Shown here one piece after another: positions 11,425-24,100 of a DNA stretch of 64,000 bases. The notes beneath the pieces are model-generated. The model made no database searches. It saw only the letters and a list, made by a program, of their open reading frames with translations, and was not told the DNA's origin. The position numbers were made by a program, and so were the translations under genes. The stretch covers positions 992,001 to 1,056,000 of the forward strand of contig SJRY01000234.1 in assembly GCA_011319805.1 (NCBI GenBank), in the 5' to 3' direction. How positions within the stretch are numbered: position 1 is the stretch's first letter; each line of letters starts with the position of its first letter. Source of the stretch: Macrocybe gigantea (taxonomy: Eukaryota > Basidiomycota > Agaricomycetes > Agaricales > Callistosporiaceae).

Positions 11425-14400
11425 ATGGTTGCGAAGAAGGACTCTCCGAACAGGCGTCGATCCATTGCCGTCCCGGATCAGAACAAGCCATCCTTTATTA
11501 CAAAAGCGAGGCGGCGGGCATATAGCATTGTGCCAGGCGATCGTTTAAGCCCTCTCGCAAAAGCTCGAAGATCTTTGGTAGGTTTTCCCCTGCTGAATCA
11601 TTCAGCTCAGTTCACGCTCTTCCCAGGCACCTCGAAAAAGCATTCTCAAGTCCTTCACGAATGTATTGTCAAAGACGGCCGATGAATCCATACCTCAGTC
11701 GCAGTCTCAGGGCGACGACGGAAATTATACTCAATCTATGGACATCACAAACGATTTATACGGCCGGTCTCAGGACAACACAACGAGGAAATCCTTGGGG
11801 AGTAGGCGTGTCAGTTTCGCAGCGAACGTTCAGGTTCGTTTCATCAACAAGGGACAGAAGAGCAATGGGGCCAACTCGCAACCTTCCGATCCAGCAGAAA
11901 CTGAACGAACCTCAGCATCTCAATTAGACGCGAGTATCACAGACGAAAATGACTATCCTGGTGCCAAGCCAAATACCCGTCGGCGAAGTTCTGTTCGTTA
12001 TTCCATCGGCAGTGAAGGCGAGGATATGGATCTTACATCAATCGGATCTGCCCAAGAACAGCATCTTTCGGCAAATGGAGAAGAGGAAGAATACGATGAC
12101 ATGGATGTAACCGAAATATTGCACGGCGACCTTATCCGTCGACAATCTCTTGCCCTCAGACGACGGCAGTCTGTCGCGTACAGCGATACACGGAGAGACG
12201 AGGACGACTCAGTAGAGAATTCTTCCTATGTAGAGGGAAATTCCCAATCCGATTTCGACTCCGAGCAATCCGAAGCTATGGAGTTCACGATACCCCTTAA
12301 CAAATCTCTGAGGACGCCCCCTCACGAAGACGCTGCATGGCTTGCATTACGGCAGGCCACACATTCAGGAGACACGTCATACGATCCAGAGCCTAGCTCG
12401 GACGACGAGAATAACACTGGAGGGGCCGAGATGCAATTAGGTGACGCCATGGAGAGACTCATGCGGGCACGCGAATCTCTGTCCTCGCATTCCATACGAG
12501 GAGAAGAGCAGGGTGCCCAACAAGATGACACATTTTCGAGCGTGGAGGAGAGTGTGGACGGCAATGGTGACGACAATCAGACCATTAACGTTAGTAAAGT
12601 GTTTGGCATGCCTGGTGACCAAGACTTTCTCAAGGACTTGAATATGGACAACACGGAGATGACCATGGACGAGTCCGAGATCTATGGTTCAATAGTACCC
12701 CCGACACAGTCTACTCCGAAGGCTGATAAACCAAGGACTATGGAGCGAGACACAACTTCGCCCAATCCGCGTCAATCCTCTGTGTTCCAATCGCCGCAAA
12801 AACCGTCAGCTGGGACATCTGGACTCGCTCCTCGAAAAGTCACAATCCCCGTCCCATTTTCGTTCACCACAAGACCCCAGTCTCCGGTTACTCCCCGGAT
12901 CCAGAACAATGATCGAGTTTCCCCAATTAAATCGAAACCCACGTTCTCTGCGGCGTTTGCTCCTCCTGTTTCTCGCCCTTCTCCGAAAAAGTCCCAACCA
13001 ACGTCTCAAGAAAATAACAAGCGAGCGCATCCTGGTAGCAGCAATGAGCATGACAATGATTCTGAACCGGATCGACCTGGTCCTTCCAAGCGGCCGACGA
13101 TAGGCGATAGACCATCCTCGCCTCCGTCCAAGGCATCGCGTCCCTTAAACCAGGGCGAGATGCTCAGCATGGGGATGCCCTCTAAAAGCTCGTTCTTTCA
13201 ACATCCTTCGTCTTCTTTGCGACGACCTTCTGGTTATTTTGCACGCAGAAAGAGCTTGGCTGCAGCCCCAGTCCAAAGTCGTGAAGACGAATTGCGATCC
13301 AATGTATACCCGTCGCCGAAGAAAAGTGTCGTAGGTTCCGCTGGTCGTGCGAGTCTTGGTTCTGTTCCTGCCGTTCCTTGGCAAGGTCTGCAGAAGAACG
13401 TCGAACTTCCCAATCTACAAGATGGAAATACGACCGAATTCCCTGCTAAGCCACCCGCCATCCCGGAGTTAAACGACTTGCCACCGCCCTCCGCTCAGCC
13501 CACCCTTTCCATGTCTACCACGACAGAAGATGTGAATCTTTCAATATCTGAACCAGCGATAGACGTCCCAAGCGTTATTGTAACACAAGCAGAAGCCGTG
13601 ACAGAAGCAACTGCACAATGGCGGGATGCCGTCGAGCAACAAACTGAATTCGTTGACGAAGACGTCGTGAGTCTCAACATGCTTTCACGGGAAGACGAAG
13701 CCTGCTGATTGTTTTGTTAGCCCCCGATTTCTATTGAGCAATTCTTTGTTATGACGGGCGTAAAATTCATGGATGAAATCACTGCACCTCGCCGCTCGAC
13801 CCATCCTGCCGGTTTGACTTCTCGTCAGGCTCGGAATCTGGATGAAATTTCATTGGCGGAATTTGCTATCGCCATGGGCTTAGACATTCCTCAATTGGTC
13901 TTATACTCTAGAGTGTCGAAAGATCTACAAGCCTGGATTGAAAAGAGCAAGGCTGATTTCGCTCAGGCAGAAGACGAAGCCGCGAAGATGACACCAGAGC
14001 TGTTCACCGAATACTCCAAAGCCGATGAAGAAGGTCAAGCGGAACTGCTTGTAGGTTTTCGATGGACAAGCGCGGAACTGGCTTACTGACGACGTGTTGG
14101 TTAGCACCAGCTGCAGCTAATTCGGACCAACACGAGGGGGTTGGCGAGGTCGGATTGGTACGACTGGAAAATACAGTGGTTAGAAGGTTTACGAGTAACT
14201 GCTGAGAATACCTTCCACAAGTTACAAGCGGTTCGTCCCCTTCCTACAGTTGAATCGGACTTTCGTAACATAGTTGATAGGATTCCAAAGTTCTTGATGA
14301 CTTGAGCGAAGTAGTGGACGATATCCTTCCGGCTATGCAACTCGAATACCAGAATATCGTGCAAGAGCTGGAACGGGAGACTGCTGAAGTTGCTGAGATT

Positions 14401-15472
14401 GAAGCATGCGACCAAAATTACCTGAACGAGCTCAAGGCTTCGATTGCAGAACAAAAGTACGTAATTGTATATTTCCATGAAGCCCGTTACTCACATTACA
14501 ATTCAGCATTGAGGTGGAGGCTCTGCAAGCTGAGGTGGCCGAAGCCAAAGCTCAGCTCGTTTGGGTCAATGAACGACTGGAAGAGTTGGACGCACAGAAG
14601 ACAGAAGCGAAGAACGCCATCACTGACGCTCAGCGCATAATGCATATCCAGAAGAATAGCACCAGTGCCGAAGTCCTGAGGTTGAAAGGTACTTTCTCGT
14701 CTTAGTGGATGAATCAGTTACTCACTCATGGTCTTAAGAGGAACTAGAGGCTTTGGAAGATCTTCACATGTTCCATGCGACGAAGGTCGATGCGAACATC
14801 CTCGAATACACGTATGCGTCACAAATCCGAATTTCTGTCCCTTGCAAGGATTTTAAGCCTATCGTCGCGAACATAAAAGTGACGAGAATTGACAAGACCC
14901 GGTCAAAGTATAAAGACGATTTTCCACGACTCAGCACTTTTCTCGTGGACGCGGCAAACCAGTATATACGAAGCAATTCTGATGCGACAGCTAGACAGGT
15001 ATGTTGTGTCCATGCCAGGGGTAGACTGATCTCCCAATCAAAACTATCGAAGGTTGTCCATCGTCTAAGTGACTTTTGGTCATCATGCACTCAACTCCGA
15101 TCGCAATTAAAGTTGCTCGCCGTCAAATACCCAGTGGAAATCTTGATATCCGAGCCAACGAGCTTCAGAGCGCAGGTTCCCGTCCTCTACTCATCTCACA
15201 AAGCAAAGGCCTCTGTGGCGTTCATATTCTCATTAGAGACATTTTCTCGGTGGCCTGTCTCGATACGCTCGCTGCAATGCGAAGTCGAGGTGGCGTATGG
15301 GCCGATAGAGTAAGAAAAACATGACGTTTACGGGCGATTCGATGCTGATGGTATTCACAGGCCGTCCCCAATACAAAAAGCTATCACAGAGCACCTTAGC
15401 CAAGCTACCCCAGGCGATAATTACGCTTGTCTCCTGGGCGCATGCATTGAAGCCCAAGATATATACCCGTAA
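11425..15472 (+). CDS. SPC7: Kinetochore scaffold Spc7/KNL1
   Basis: The start ATG is at 11425 (MVAKKDSPNRRRSI). After a short intron the protein has the PP1-docking motif RKSILK (about 11634), and further on RRVSF (about 11804-11820), in the SILK-then-RVSF order of KNL1. MELT-like phospho-motifs follow: SMDIT (about 11740), DMDLTSI, DMDVTEI, AMEFT and EMTMDE. The long disordered exon extends to about 13700. The C-terminal Spc7 domain starts at FMDEITAPRRST (about 13770), continues with EFAIAMGLDIPQLVLY, and leads into coiled coil and an RWD-like end. The stop is TAA 15470-15472. Known role: it recruits Bub1/Bub3 and PP1 and links to Mis12 and Ndc80. Identification is firm from motif order and domain layout; small exons after 14000 are approximately placed. 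Confidence 0.87.
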
Positions 15473-15645
15473 ATTATTACAATTTTTCCTGGATCTCCAT
15501 GATTTCCTGTACACCGTATAATGTACTGTAATATTAGATTTATATCATCGACAAGTTTCGAATCAAAAAAAAAAAAAACAGAATGAAAAAAAAAAAGGCT
15601 GAAGCATACATAGATCTGGTATAAACGCGGTATAGACGTCAAAAA

Positions 15646-17690
15646 TCACAAGGCGACCAAAATCTGGTCTAGTTGGGCCAACAGAATGGATAGAACCTGT
15701 CTATCGCTTTGAATGACTTGCAGCTCCATCTCTGCCATTTCTTGCACTGATGTCCATTCTTGAGCGGTCGCGCACGCCGAGCACGAGAGCTCGCAAACGG
15801 CACGGTGCCTTTTCAGCGCCACCTCGTGCTTTGCTCTCATGTTCTCTTCACTGCGAGCAATGGCCTCGTCAACAGCTCTGTCGCGCAAGACCTCCAACTG
15901 TTTGACTTGCTTTTCCAAATCGACAGCATATGATGAGCGCTCCTCCATGTCCCGCTCTCGAGTTGCCAGGTTCTCGTGAAGCCGTTCCTCCATGACCGTG
16001 ATCTGCTGCGCAAGCTCCTGCGCTTCGCGTGCTCGCGCCTCCTTGAGCTCGTGCAGCTCCCGCTCCATGGTCTGCAGCTGGAACAGCCTCTCCTTGGCCA
16101 TGTTCTCCGCCGATGCGAGCTGTAAGCGGAGCATGGTGACTGTCGCCGAGTCGCCAGGCGTCAGCTCGGATATGTTGTAGCGTTGCGAGGTGGCGTATAC
16201 TGCAGGCGAGGGTGTCACTTCTGGCAGCAGGACCTGCGATATCGAGCCGTAGCCTTCCGGCGAGTTCAGCGCGCTGAGGCATGGGCTTTCGGGAATTTCG
16301 AGTCCTGAATTGCTGGGGCTTGGGGACGCGGCGCCAGACCGGAAAGGTGCAGGAATATCGGAAAGCATTCCTTCGAGCTCATCCTCGCCCAGGGTTTTAG
16401 CAGCCTCAGATGCGAGCTGCTCCCACGATAATATAGATCCACGGGCTTGCTTTCCAGTACTGTCCAATAGAGATGGTCTGAGGGTCGAGCTGGCTGAGTC
16501 GGCGGTCGGCGGTAGAGGGGAGAGGTAGGACAGGTTCTGCCTTGTTGGGAGAAGGTTAGACTTGCTGGGAGTCTGGGGAAGGGCCTTCCCGCGATTGCGG
16601 GATTGAATTCTCGGCATGGCTGGGGTAGGAGCGCCCAAGGCGGCAACAGGAGCGAGGAGAAGTCTCACGTCTTCGGCTTCGCTGTCCTCGCTGTCTGCCT
16701 CTGAGATATGCGACATGTTACCGACCTGGGTCGGATGCAGCCTCGGGCTCTGTTTAGTATTCCTAGGCATACGATGGGCCAGCGGAGAATCAGAGAGGGA
16801 TGCATTAGAAGACGTGCGCGACGGAGACGGGGTGCTACGTGCGGAGTTGGTATGAACAGAGTTGCGTAGGTTCGATGCATTCCTAAGACCAGGTGTGTTC
16901 GGTGTGGTTTGATTGACGGACCTGGCTGACGAGGAAGACGGAGGGCGCGGGATAGACGAAGAGGCAGAGGCAGAAGAGCCGGTCTTGGCAAACTTGGCCG
17001 GACGGGAGGGCGAACTCCTGGTGCTGCTTGGAGTGGCGGCTTTGCTCTTTGATGGAGTAGAAGGAGGGGTAGAATTGACAAGAGACGACAGGTTTGACTT
17101 GAGCGCGCTCTTTGAGGAAGGGGACTGATGGGGCGAGACTTTTTCTCGGCAGGCGAACAAGAAGCGGAAGGTTTCCTATCCTCCTTGTCGTCATCGTCCG
17201 AGTTGCTGTGAGGCCTACGGGTACCAGCACGAGGCGAGGGTGCCTTTGCGCCCTCGATGAATGAGGATTTGGGACGATACTTTGGGAGGGAAGAACCTGG
17301 CGCGGTTCTGGGTCGCAGAGTGGCTGATCTCGTCAGCGGCAGCACGTCGGGAGATTTCGCAGGTGGGTCTTCTGCAGAAGGCCGCTGAACGGGACCAGAC
17401 ACGCGGCGGCGGGTGATTGTCTTGTCCGGAGTGGCGACCCGTTTGGTAGATGGGAGGGAGGGCTTGCCGTCTCCAAGCGAGGGGCGCGGCGCGGCGGGTT
17501 TGAGTGCTATGCCGCTGAGACGGCGAGAGGCCATGTCTTTGGCTTTCTTGCCAGTCTTGTCTGAATCTCTGTTGTCCTTGTTGATTACATCCGCAAAGGC
17601 CTTGCTCGCAAGGCCAAGGGAGTGTCGTATCGAATTTCGTGGCTTGACGCGAGGACTGGCACCGGAAATGTTTTCTGACGGCTTGCTCAT
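15646..17690 (-). CDS. Unrecognised Ser/Pro-rich coiled-coil protein
   Basis: I do not recognise the family. The ATG at 17690 gives MSKPSENISGASPRVKPRNS, a basic Ser/Pro/Arg-rich half with repeated RRxSG-type sites, then a low-complexity Ser/Thr/Pro stretch. A predicted long coiled coil (about 15650-16150) contains heptad-like Leu/Glu runs (MERELHELKEARAREAQELA) and a Cys-rich patch CELSCSACATAQEW. The stop is at 15646-15648. The N-terminal frame (17690 to about 17140) and C-terminal frame (17136 to 15646) differ by one base. A T5 run at 17140-17144 could be the site of a missing base; alternatively an intron of 74-80 nt with a weak gag acceptor would also join them. Basic disordered N-terminus plus coiled coil is common among microtubule-associated proteins, but that is only suggestive. 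Confidence 0.6.
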
Positions 17691-17815
17691 AACGGAGAGT
17701 ATAAGATGAGGAGGCGGACGCGTCAAAGGCCGTGTCGTCTTGAGGTCGTGAACGTTCGTTGCACAGTCCCAATTTGGAAAGTCCAACCAGCATTTTTGTG
17801 TGTCTTTGTTTGGCC

Positions 17816-19649
17816 CTACCAAATGAACCGTCCAACACCCGCCCGTGGCCGGTACAGAAAGACTGCCATCGTCACTCCGTTAATTAATATATACCACGTT
17901 GCCTCCAGCACAAGTCCCAACAACGTCACGTCAGAAACCTGGCACCTCAGTAAAATATAGGGTATCAGGAAATATCGCGGTTCGAGAAGTGGCGTTGGCA
18001 ACAACGTTGGCACAACGCACAGAGGCAAGATCAGGGTCTGAAGCAACGTCTGGTCGCCGCCTGATGTAGAATTTAGGCCTACATCGACACAGATGTAGAA
18101 GCATGCTCACCCACACGCAAGAACCATGCCCATGCACATGCTACGTAGAGCGGGATCAAAAGGTATGGCACCATCGGGTGAGCCATGTATATTCTACGCC
18201 AGACATAGAAGGTATAGTGGCGATTGTCTGATAGCAAGAATGGGTGATGGATGCTGGAATCTCGCTTAATACACCAACACCAAACGATCAATATCAAGAT
18301 ACATACGTGAACAGTTTCACCGTCACGCCCATGATGATCGAAAGGACGACGGTAATTGCAATTCGGCTACAGAACGATGAATAAAAACGCCGAGCACTGT
18401 TAAATCGAGAAAGCATCGCACATTGGAGAACCCAGCATTCGATCTTTCACATCTTGCAAGAGCCTAACTGGTCCGCCTCTCCCAAAGACCAAAACCGGCC
18501 AGCCAAACGCAGTACAGAACGCCACGAAATAATAGAGTTGAGGCACATGGAACGCGGGAATGTGATTTGACTTGTCGCCTAACCAGCGAAATGTAAGACA
18601 AAGAACGCAAACAGAGTCAGAATCACCAACTCACCGAGCACTATCCCTCCGTTCCAGATCACAAAGGCCCCGAACGCAATGAGCACAAGAGCATAAGGTA
18701 TGAACGACGGTAAGACATCGATCACCACTCCAGGGGCACTCATGAAAGAACGGACAAGATCACCTGCAGCAGATGAGCGTTCTATCCTTCAAACGGGCAA
18801 ACAATGCGTACTCGGCCTGGCGTCCAGTGCAGGAGGGTCATGAAGCTTCCTAATGGAATCCACACCTGCGCCCACACGTCTAAATCGCAGGGACATGAGT
18901 TGGCTCAAGGCATACGCATAGAGAACCCAGATCACATTTGTCTGACGAAATGTGCAGCTGACTAGGCCAAGCTTTTTTTTACCATCCAAAACCCAATTAC
19001 GATCAGTCCTTGGTGCATGTTCGGGAGTTTTAAGAGACGTACGAACGCAGCGAGCCAATGTGATCCTCGGGTAGCCGCCACGACTGTCCCAATCACAAAG
19101 ACAAGGCTCGGAACTTCAGTGTAATAGAGAAATCCAAAAAACCACGCTATAGGAAAGAATGAAAGTACGACGGCCTCGCTTGAAGGTTCCAAAGGCGTTC
19201 GCGGCAGTCTTAGCCGTTTATGGAAATAAAGCAGGTATTGCACCACGACTGGAAGCGACATCAGCGCCAGCGTCGTCGTAAGTCTGAGCATGGGCAATGA
19301 GCATTTGAGCAGAAAGATGCGTTTCAGCACCAGACTCGTGATATACCTGCAAGCGATTCGGAACCAGTCTTTAAAAACGATAACTGGCAAAAAAAAAAAA
19401 AAGAGACAGCAGACGCACAGGCCAGGTGGCGTCGTGATTTTTGGATCCCAAGCGTAGAAATCGCCATTGCAGTAGGATTGAGCCTGCGGGATATGGAACG
19501 GCTCGTCCTGTCGCATAAGTTTGAGCATCACCACTCGGAGACATTTAGTTCTTGTTCACCATATATGGCTCGTCGACCACTTCATTGACTTTTTTGAGGA
19601 CCACAATTGAGATGGCACAAAATAACATATAAAGAGTAGCTGACCCCAT
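17816..19649 (-). CDS. ALG10: Dolichyl-P-Glc alpha-1,2-glucosyltransferase Alg10/Die2
   Basis: The start ATG is at 19649 (MGSATLYMLFCAIS). Its first exon ends VVDEPYM and joins DEPFHIPQAQSYCNGDFY across an intron with a gtgaac donor and cgacag acceptor. This gives the Alg10 signature with the acidic luminal loop and the WDPKITTPPGL stretch. Many membrane segments follow. FRQTNVIWVLYA lies near 18940, HPFLLSDNRHYTFYVWRR near 18220, and the final exon has LLEPRYFLIPYILLR and FLYRPRAGVGRFIW, ending at 17816. The enzyme adds the terminal glucose to Glc2Man9GlcNAc2-PP-dolichol in the ER. The 3' end of a LINE lies only about 78 bp upstream of the start codon, so its promoter may be displaced or replaced. 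Confidence 0.88.
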
Positions 19650-19728
19650 ATCACAGGTCCAGATGGGCTGAGCAGGGTGCGCAGAGCCTGCACGTCCAGC
19701 TGAGCGTGTGCTTTTGACGAGTACGTAA

Positions 19729-19745
19729 ATGGTAAATGGTAAATT
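19729..19745 (-). repeat. Short tandem repeat at LINE 3' terminus
   Basis: The plus strand reads AAATGGTAAATGGTAAA, about two and a half copies of a 7-bp unit at the junction with the ALG10 upstream region. Several fungal LINEs end in short tandem repeats rather than poly-A, so I take this as the 3' boundary. Confidence 0.6.
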
Positions 19746-19915
19746 TTATTCCCGGCTACATTACATAAGTAATTCAGGTGATGAGCCTCGTCGGGAAAGT
19801 AAAGTTTACAATGAAGGGAAATTACGACGGGAAGCAAAAGGACAGAGGAAAGGTAGAGATGCAGAAGGAAAAGATAGAAACGATAGAAGAGAGAAAGAGA
19901 GCAATATAAAAGGAA

Positions 19916-21187
19916 TTAAATGTGGAAAAGGTCACGAAGGAGTTGAGGCACCCGATATGGGTTTTTGGTCGTTGAAGATGGATGTTTGACGTGGAAAGCG
20001 TGTTGCCGTGCCTGTGCCCAAATGCGCCCAGCGAGCTGGATTGAAGCGATGTGCCAAGCGTTGGCAATTGCAGAGTGCACCCGAGGAGGTAAGTGGAGAT
20101 GTTGCAGTGGAGGTGCGAAACCAAAATAGAACTTTGTTTGTCCAAGCGGCCAAGGAGCGCCGTCTTTGAACAGGGAGATTGTTGCCTGAAGGACGGCAGA
20201 GCGGGAGGATGATGGCAGATCCTGAGGAAGAAGGTCAAGTATTTGAGTAGTCAAATGGGATGTAGAATCAGTATGTAAAGAACGAAAATGATCGCAGAAA
20301 ACAAAGAGGTGATGAGCGGTCTCGCGGACCTTACACCCGAACCGACACCAGGGTTGCGAACCGTCATGCAGCCGCCGTTCGAGGAGGTCATTGGAGTCAA
20401 GTTGGGCACTCCGGGCATAGAGCTGGATGGCTGCTGAATATGCATAGGGTGATCTGGAATAGGGCGAGGCAGGCAGAGGCGAGGGATCATATAACGCTGG
20501 GGATAAAAGATGCTTCTCCCAGACGGAATAATTTTTAAAGAATGATTTGCCACGCTCGTCGAGAAGGTATTCTGCCAAGTTGCTTTCCAAAAACCCACGT
20601 GCCGGGGTATAAATGCAATATGGCTGCAGGGCAAACGTGGGCGTCGGGAAGAGCGGTGGCGGGGTATATAACGAGTGGGCATTAGATGCCAAATGATCCA
20701 CTGCACGGTTGAGGCGTGAGGGCATGGAGATACCCTCAGTATGTGCCTTGACATGGTGAAACTGCACTGCCGGACCAGGCTGCCTATGGACTTCGAGCAA
20801 CCACCGATGATATGCAGATGGAGGAGTACGAGGTAGCGGGGCATTGAGCCACTGCACCACAGGGAGATAGTCGGTATAGACTGTACCCCCACCCAACGCT
20901 GACGCTCGTAGGTGCGCTGACAGGCAACCAGCAACCTCGGCATGGGCCGTGGAAGCCAGATAGTGTGAAGGGTTCAGGGATGTGATGGTCACGGAGCACG
21001 GATCAAGGGCTGCAACAGTTAGGGAGGGAGAAGAAGAAGCAAAGAAGGGAGAGAGAGAAGACGAAAGAAAAAGAGAAAGATTTGTTACCATAGAAGCATC
21101 TGATGCAAAGAACCCAGTGGGGGCACAGGGTGCGAAGCCAGGCACCAGATGGGGCAGACATGACAAGTAGGCTTCTGCAATGGATTG
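19916..21187 (-). CDS. LINE RNase H and C-terminal zinc-knuckle-like segment, in frame after a UGA
   Basis: This segment is in exactly the same frame as the RT polyprotein and is separated from it only by TGA at 21188-21190. It holds the four RNase H acidic residues: SDAS (about 21110), HAEVAG, YTDYLPVV and RAVDHLAS. The HVKAHT strand precedes the last of these. A CRFGCKVRETAHHLFVFC cluster near 20330 resembles the C-terminal Cys/His motif of fungal LINEs. The stop is at 19916-19918. An internal ATG at 21136 could start a separate protein, but the catalytic layout suggests it was one polyprotein with the RT. Confidence 0.75.
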   Translation of the reverse strand, partial: QSIAEAYLSCLPHLVPGFAPCAPTGFFASDASMVTNLSLFLSSSLSPFFASSSPSLTVAALDPCSVTITSLNPSHYLASTAHAEVAGCLSAHLRASALGGGTVYTDYLPVVQWLNAPLPRTPPSAYHRWLLEVHRQPGPAVQFHHVKAHTEGISMPSRLNRAVDHLASNAHSLYTPPPLFPTPTFALQPYCIYTPARGFLESNLAEYLLDERGKSFFKNYSVWEKHLLSPALYDPSPLPASPYSRSPYAYSAAIQLYARSAQLDSNDLLERRLHDGSQPWCRFGCKVRETAHHLFVFCDHFRSLHTDSTSHLTTQILDLLPQDLPSSSRSAVLQATISLFKDGAPWPLGQTKFYFGFAPPLQHLHLPPRVHSAIANAWHIASIQLAGRIWAQARQHAFHVKHPSSTTKNPYRVPQLLRDLFHI

Positions 21188-24100
21188 TCAAATAACTGCA
21201 GGCAGAAGGATCATCTGGTCAGTAGGGAACAAGTTATGGAGTTGTGAGAAGGCGAGAGCAAACCAGTGGGCAAGGGCTGCCCAATCACGTTGAAGAGTGT
21301 GAGAAGCAGAGATGAAGGACGGCGGGTGAAGATAGAAGAGAATCATAAAAGTTGAAGAGATGGAGGCATATCCAAGATGAGCGAGAAAACGTATGCCATG
21401 ACGGGCCAACCTGGCAAGAAGGGCACGGGAAACAGCTGGCACCTGAGAAAATTGTGGATAAGCATCAAAGACGTTAGCGAAATGCTCCAGAGCCACTTCA
21501 GGAGAATAGAAGAAAGAGAAGTCTGTAGGAGAAAGTTGGAGATGGTAGAAAGCAAGAGAGTCAGCAGCGAAAAGGAAATGGGAAGGCACACGACCGTGAA
21601 GGCGTGCAGTGGAGGAAAGCGGAGGGGAAAAAAGCAAAGGAGAGATACAAGAATTAAGGCTGCACGACCAATCATTAAGTGTGATTGTCGCCGCTTCACG
21701 ATATGGTGATAAAGCATGGGTTAGGTCGCGGCGCAGACCCCCTATAGCAGCACAGTCATTAAGGTGGACAAGAGAAGGAAACGCAAAGCCATGAAAACGG
21801 AGGAGAAGGGTAAAAAGAGTAGAGGAGAAGGAAAAGGGGAACCCAAGATAGTGATGTATTTTTTGGGCGATCAATCGATCGAGACGTTCGGCATCAGAGC
21901 GACGAATGGGCTGGAGTTGAAGACAGGGCCGCAATTTGGAAATCAGGTATTGCGAAGTGATGCGAATAAGTGCCGTGAGAGGTAGGGGGCGAGGAGTATA
22001 GGGGAATTGGAAAGCATTAACGAGATCACACATATGGAGGAATTGAAGATCAGGACGGTTGACGTGGACATTGAGAAAGTGAAAACTGTCATGCTGGAGT
22101 GGAACTGAATGCCAGAACGTGAGGGCGCTGGAAGGGTCAGCAGGAGAAACAGCAGGAACATCAACATAGGCAAGGCTGTCAGGAAAAAACGGGGTGTTGA
22201 AGGCATAGACGGCAGATTTGAGCCATTGATTGGCCCAGCCATAGGTAGTCTGAAAACGGTCAGCGAGACGGGCTTTAAGAAGAAGATTGGGCCATGATGT
22301 GTCGAAAATGATGGAGTCATCCATGGCCTCAACCATAAATACTCGACAGCGGGTATGGTCACTGGGCAAGTGGGCACGGCATATACGAAGCTGATGGGGG
22401 ATGAGTACAGGACCATCAGCGATGAGATCGCCCACCCAGTGACTAAGGAGGGCAGTGGTTAGGGTGCATTTGAGAGGGGACAAAGATCCGCCCTGTTTGG
22501 TGATGCCATCAACAAGAAAGGAATCGGTAAGGCCATAAGCAGTTTTGACGTGATACGGAACCTGAGCTTGAGAAGAGGCATCAAGTTGTGCAATGGAGGA
22601 TGGGAGACCAAAGGCGTGTAGAGCATCGTAGAACCCTTGAGGCTCAAGCATGTCAAAACCCTTCATTTGGTCGCATTGAAGTGCAAATAGGGATATTTGT
22701 TCCCGATTGGACCAGCAATGGAGTTGGGAGAGGAGAGATAGTAAGTCGCGCTGTTGTATGCCAGGCTGAGTGGCGACTTGAGAGGGTGGAATGATATGGT
22801 GGCTTGTGAGGTAGGGAAGAAGACACCTATTAAGCCACGCGAAGGGCAGGTTGGCAAGAAGGTTGCTACAGGTGATGCCTCGATAGTTAGCGAGGTTGGT
22901 GTTAGCTCCCTTCTTATGTATGAGGGTCATGGTGACAGGCTTTAAGCATGTCGGGAAGTGAGAGTGGGAGAGTATGTGATTAAGAAGAGATAAGACGGGT
23001 TGGAGGGCGAAGTCAGACAGGCTAAGGAGCCACCACTTCTCCCATCCGTCTGGGCCTGGCACAGGTCGACGGTTACCAGTACTAAGGAGGGAATGAAGGT
23101 CTGGCAGTGAGAGGAGCTGGGGCCAGACAAAAGGATCAGATGCGGCCGCTTGGGTGAGGTTGGCGATGGTGGGGGTTTGCATCCAAGGCTTTTGCTGAAG
23201 AGGACGAGAAGTGCGGTGGTAAAGACGTTGGAAATAGTCAACAGTGAGTGTCTTGATATGCCGTGCGCCGGTGCAGAGTTGGGTAAAAGAGTTGTCTGCA
23301 GAAGATGAAAGTGTTAGTGGAAGCGGAGAGAAAGAAGAAGGAAAGAAGGGTTTAGCAGATCCGCCGTGCAAGAGTGTGTGAAGGTGCGTAATATGACGGC
23401 GGTCTCTGCGCGACTGCAATTCTTCCTTCTCTTCATTAAACTGGCAGCGATGCAGCTGACGACGGAGGTGGCACAAGAAGCTATGAAAGTGGGGAATTAT
23501 GAATGGGGGCTGCTCATATGCCTGAAACGCAGCGACAAGTTGCTGTACCCAAGGTTCAGGAGGCCAGGGCGTGCTGCGCTTAATAGCAGAGATGAGGCGA
23601 TTGACTTGCCCGAGTGCCTTCAAGATGCGCTTGATGGTGGGGTTAGAAACTTTTTGTGTTTTGGTGGGATTTGAAGGAGGGCGGCGGAAATGTTGTTCAG
23701 CGGCAGAATGGAGGATAGTGCCGAAGTCGTTATAGAAAGATTCAAAGTCGTTGTCGGTAGGGAAGTGGGTGGGGATGGAAGGAAAAGCAGTATGGAGAAG
23801 GTCGTCAACCATTTGGGCGAAGTTAGTGAGTTGTTCACATTCTGCCTTGCGAGGGTAGTAGAACCTGGGACTGTAAGTGGAGGGAGGCAAGGGAGGGGGC
23901 ACAAAGGGACTTGAGGGATGCTCTTGGGGAACGAGCGCCAGACTGGCAAGCACTGGGCAGTGGTCTGTATAGGGAATAAAGGCGTCAAGAATTTGAATGT
24001 GACCAGTAAGGGTTCCGACATGCGACGCAGCGAGATGGTCAAGGATAGCATGGTGGGCATTCGAGGTTGCATATGACTTGAAGGTCCAGTCAGATTGGGA

